Source: Mycolicibacterium fluoranthenivorans
GTDB taxonomy: Bacteria > Actinomycetota > Actinomycetes > Mycobacteriales > Mycobacteriaceae
Direction of reading: 5' to 3'
DNA: 64,000 bases
Assembly (NCBI RefSeq): GCF_011758805.1
Contig: NZ_JAANOW010000002.1
Location: 1-64,000 of the forward strand
In this document: piece by piece, positions 63,895 through 64,000 of the stretch
Numbering within the stretch: the stretch's first letter is position 1
Layout of the letters: each line of letters begins with the position of its first letter
Translations under genes and position numbers: made by a program
Notes under the pieces: generated by a model
Databases searched by the model: none
Told to the model about the DNA's origin: nothing
The model's input: only the letters and a program-made list of their open reading frames with translations

Positions 63895-64000
63895 TGTAAT
63901 GAGGGCCTCACCATATTGGACCGCACATGCCACGCGGCATATGACTATTAGAAATATGACTGTTTGTAGCACACCGGTGTGTGCGCTGTCATATGATTGG
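63895..64000. promoter_or_regulatory. Upstream region of iclR with ATATGAC repeats and a 12-bp palindrome
   Basis: ATATGAC occurs directly at 63939-63945 and 63954-63960 (15 bp apart) and inverted as GTCATAT at 63988-63994. CACACCGGTGTG, a perfect 12-bp palindrome, is at 63970-63981. The array fits cooperative regulator binding, possibly by IclR, and likely continues beyond the window. Confidence 0.45.

Overview
The window is from a high-GC actinobacterium, almost certainly a fast-growing Mycobacterium/Mycolicibacterium. The evidence is the gene order, which follows the M. tuberculosis stretch from the rRNA operon to lprD (rrl-rrf-ogt-alkA ... cyclase-nucS-Rv1322-epimerase-fadA4 ... Rv1324 ... 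glgB-glgE-glgP ... dinG-pncB-clpS-Rv1332-Rv1333-mec-cysO-cysM-rhomboid ... Rv1339-rph-rdgB-Rv1342c-lprD). An MspA-type porin, a hemophore-like protein, a PGRS-like Gly/Ala-rich secreted protein and DUF4333 lipoproteins agree with this. These assignments come from recalled family and synteny knowledge; no database was searched.

Layout. 1-695: 3' end of 23S rRNA, 5S rRNA and a perfect 15-bp terminator hairpin. 747-3661: alkylation repair (ogt, ada-alkA fusion) and an alpha/beta hydrolase whose nucleophile serine is Ala. 4049-11910: an ABC1/UbiB kinase, two overlapping tetR genes, a large secreted protein with a consensus CRP site in front, glutaminase-STAS, and a membrane adenylate cyclase. 11958-16052: NucS mismatch repair, methylmalonyl-CoA epimerase, FadA4 thiolase, DUF3817 and a cysteine-free thioredoxin/TPR protein. 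16062-23923: glycogen/alpha-glucan metabolism, glgB-glgE divergent from glgP, which carries a one-base frameshift, plus a Vgb-like propeller protein. 23982-29491: MspA-type porin, lipoprotein zinc protease, dinG, pncB. 29593-36264: clpS to rdgB, including the CysO/CysM/Mec sulfur-carrier pathway for cysteine and the Rv1339 cAMP phosphodiesterase. murI is missing from its usual place between the rhomboid gene and Rv1339. 36280-38658: MFS exporter, Rv1342c/lprD pair, a nested hairpin and tRNA-Leu(UAG), where M. tuberculosis synteny stops.

38799-50038 is accessory or envelope-related: a GAF-ANTAR regulator, a 1.1-kb gene-free region with hairpins and a consensus sigma-A promoter, a PGRS-like secreted protein without a PE domain, an orphan histidine kinase, an ammonium transporter, a tightly packed operon (small secreted protein, lipoprotein zinc protease, Ser/Thr kinase, DUF4333 protein), a hemophore-like protein and a double-DUF4333 lipoprotein.

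50110-55962 is a catabolic unit. Four acyl-CoA dehydrogenase genes, arranged as two large/small pairs with translationally overlapping ends, are transcribed divergently from a FadR-type GntR gene across a 34-bp symmetric promoter built around an 18-bp perfect palindrome. An SDR dehydrogenase follows. 56082-64000 is a second catabolic region in decay. Intact TetR, PaaI thioesterase, flavin reductase, PadR, a possible 2OG-Fe(II) oxygenase and IclR genes sit among four broken ones: an SDR and an FAD dehydrogenase joined by a deletion, an Old-Yellow-Enzyme fragment and a frameshifted esterase.
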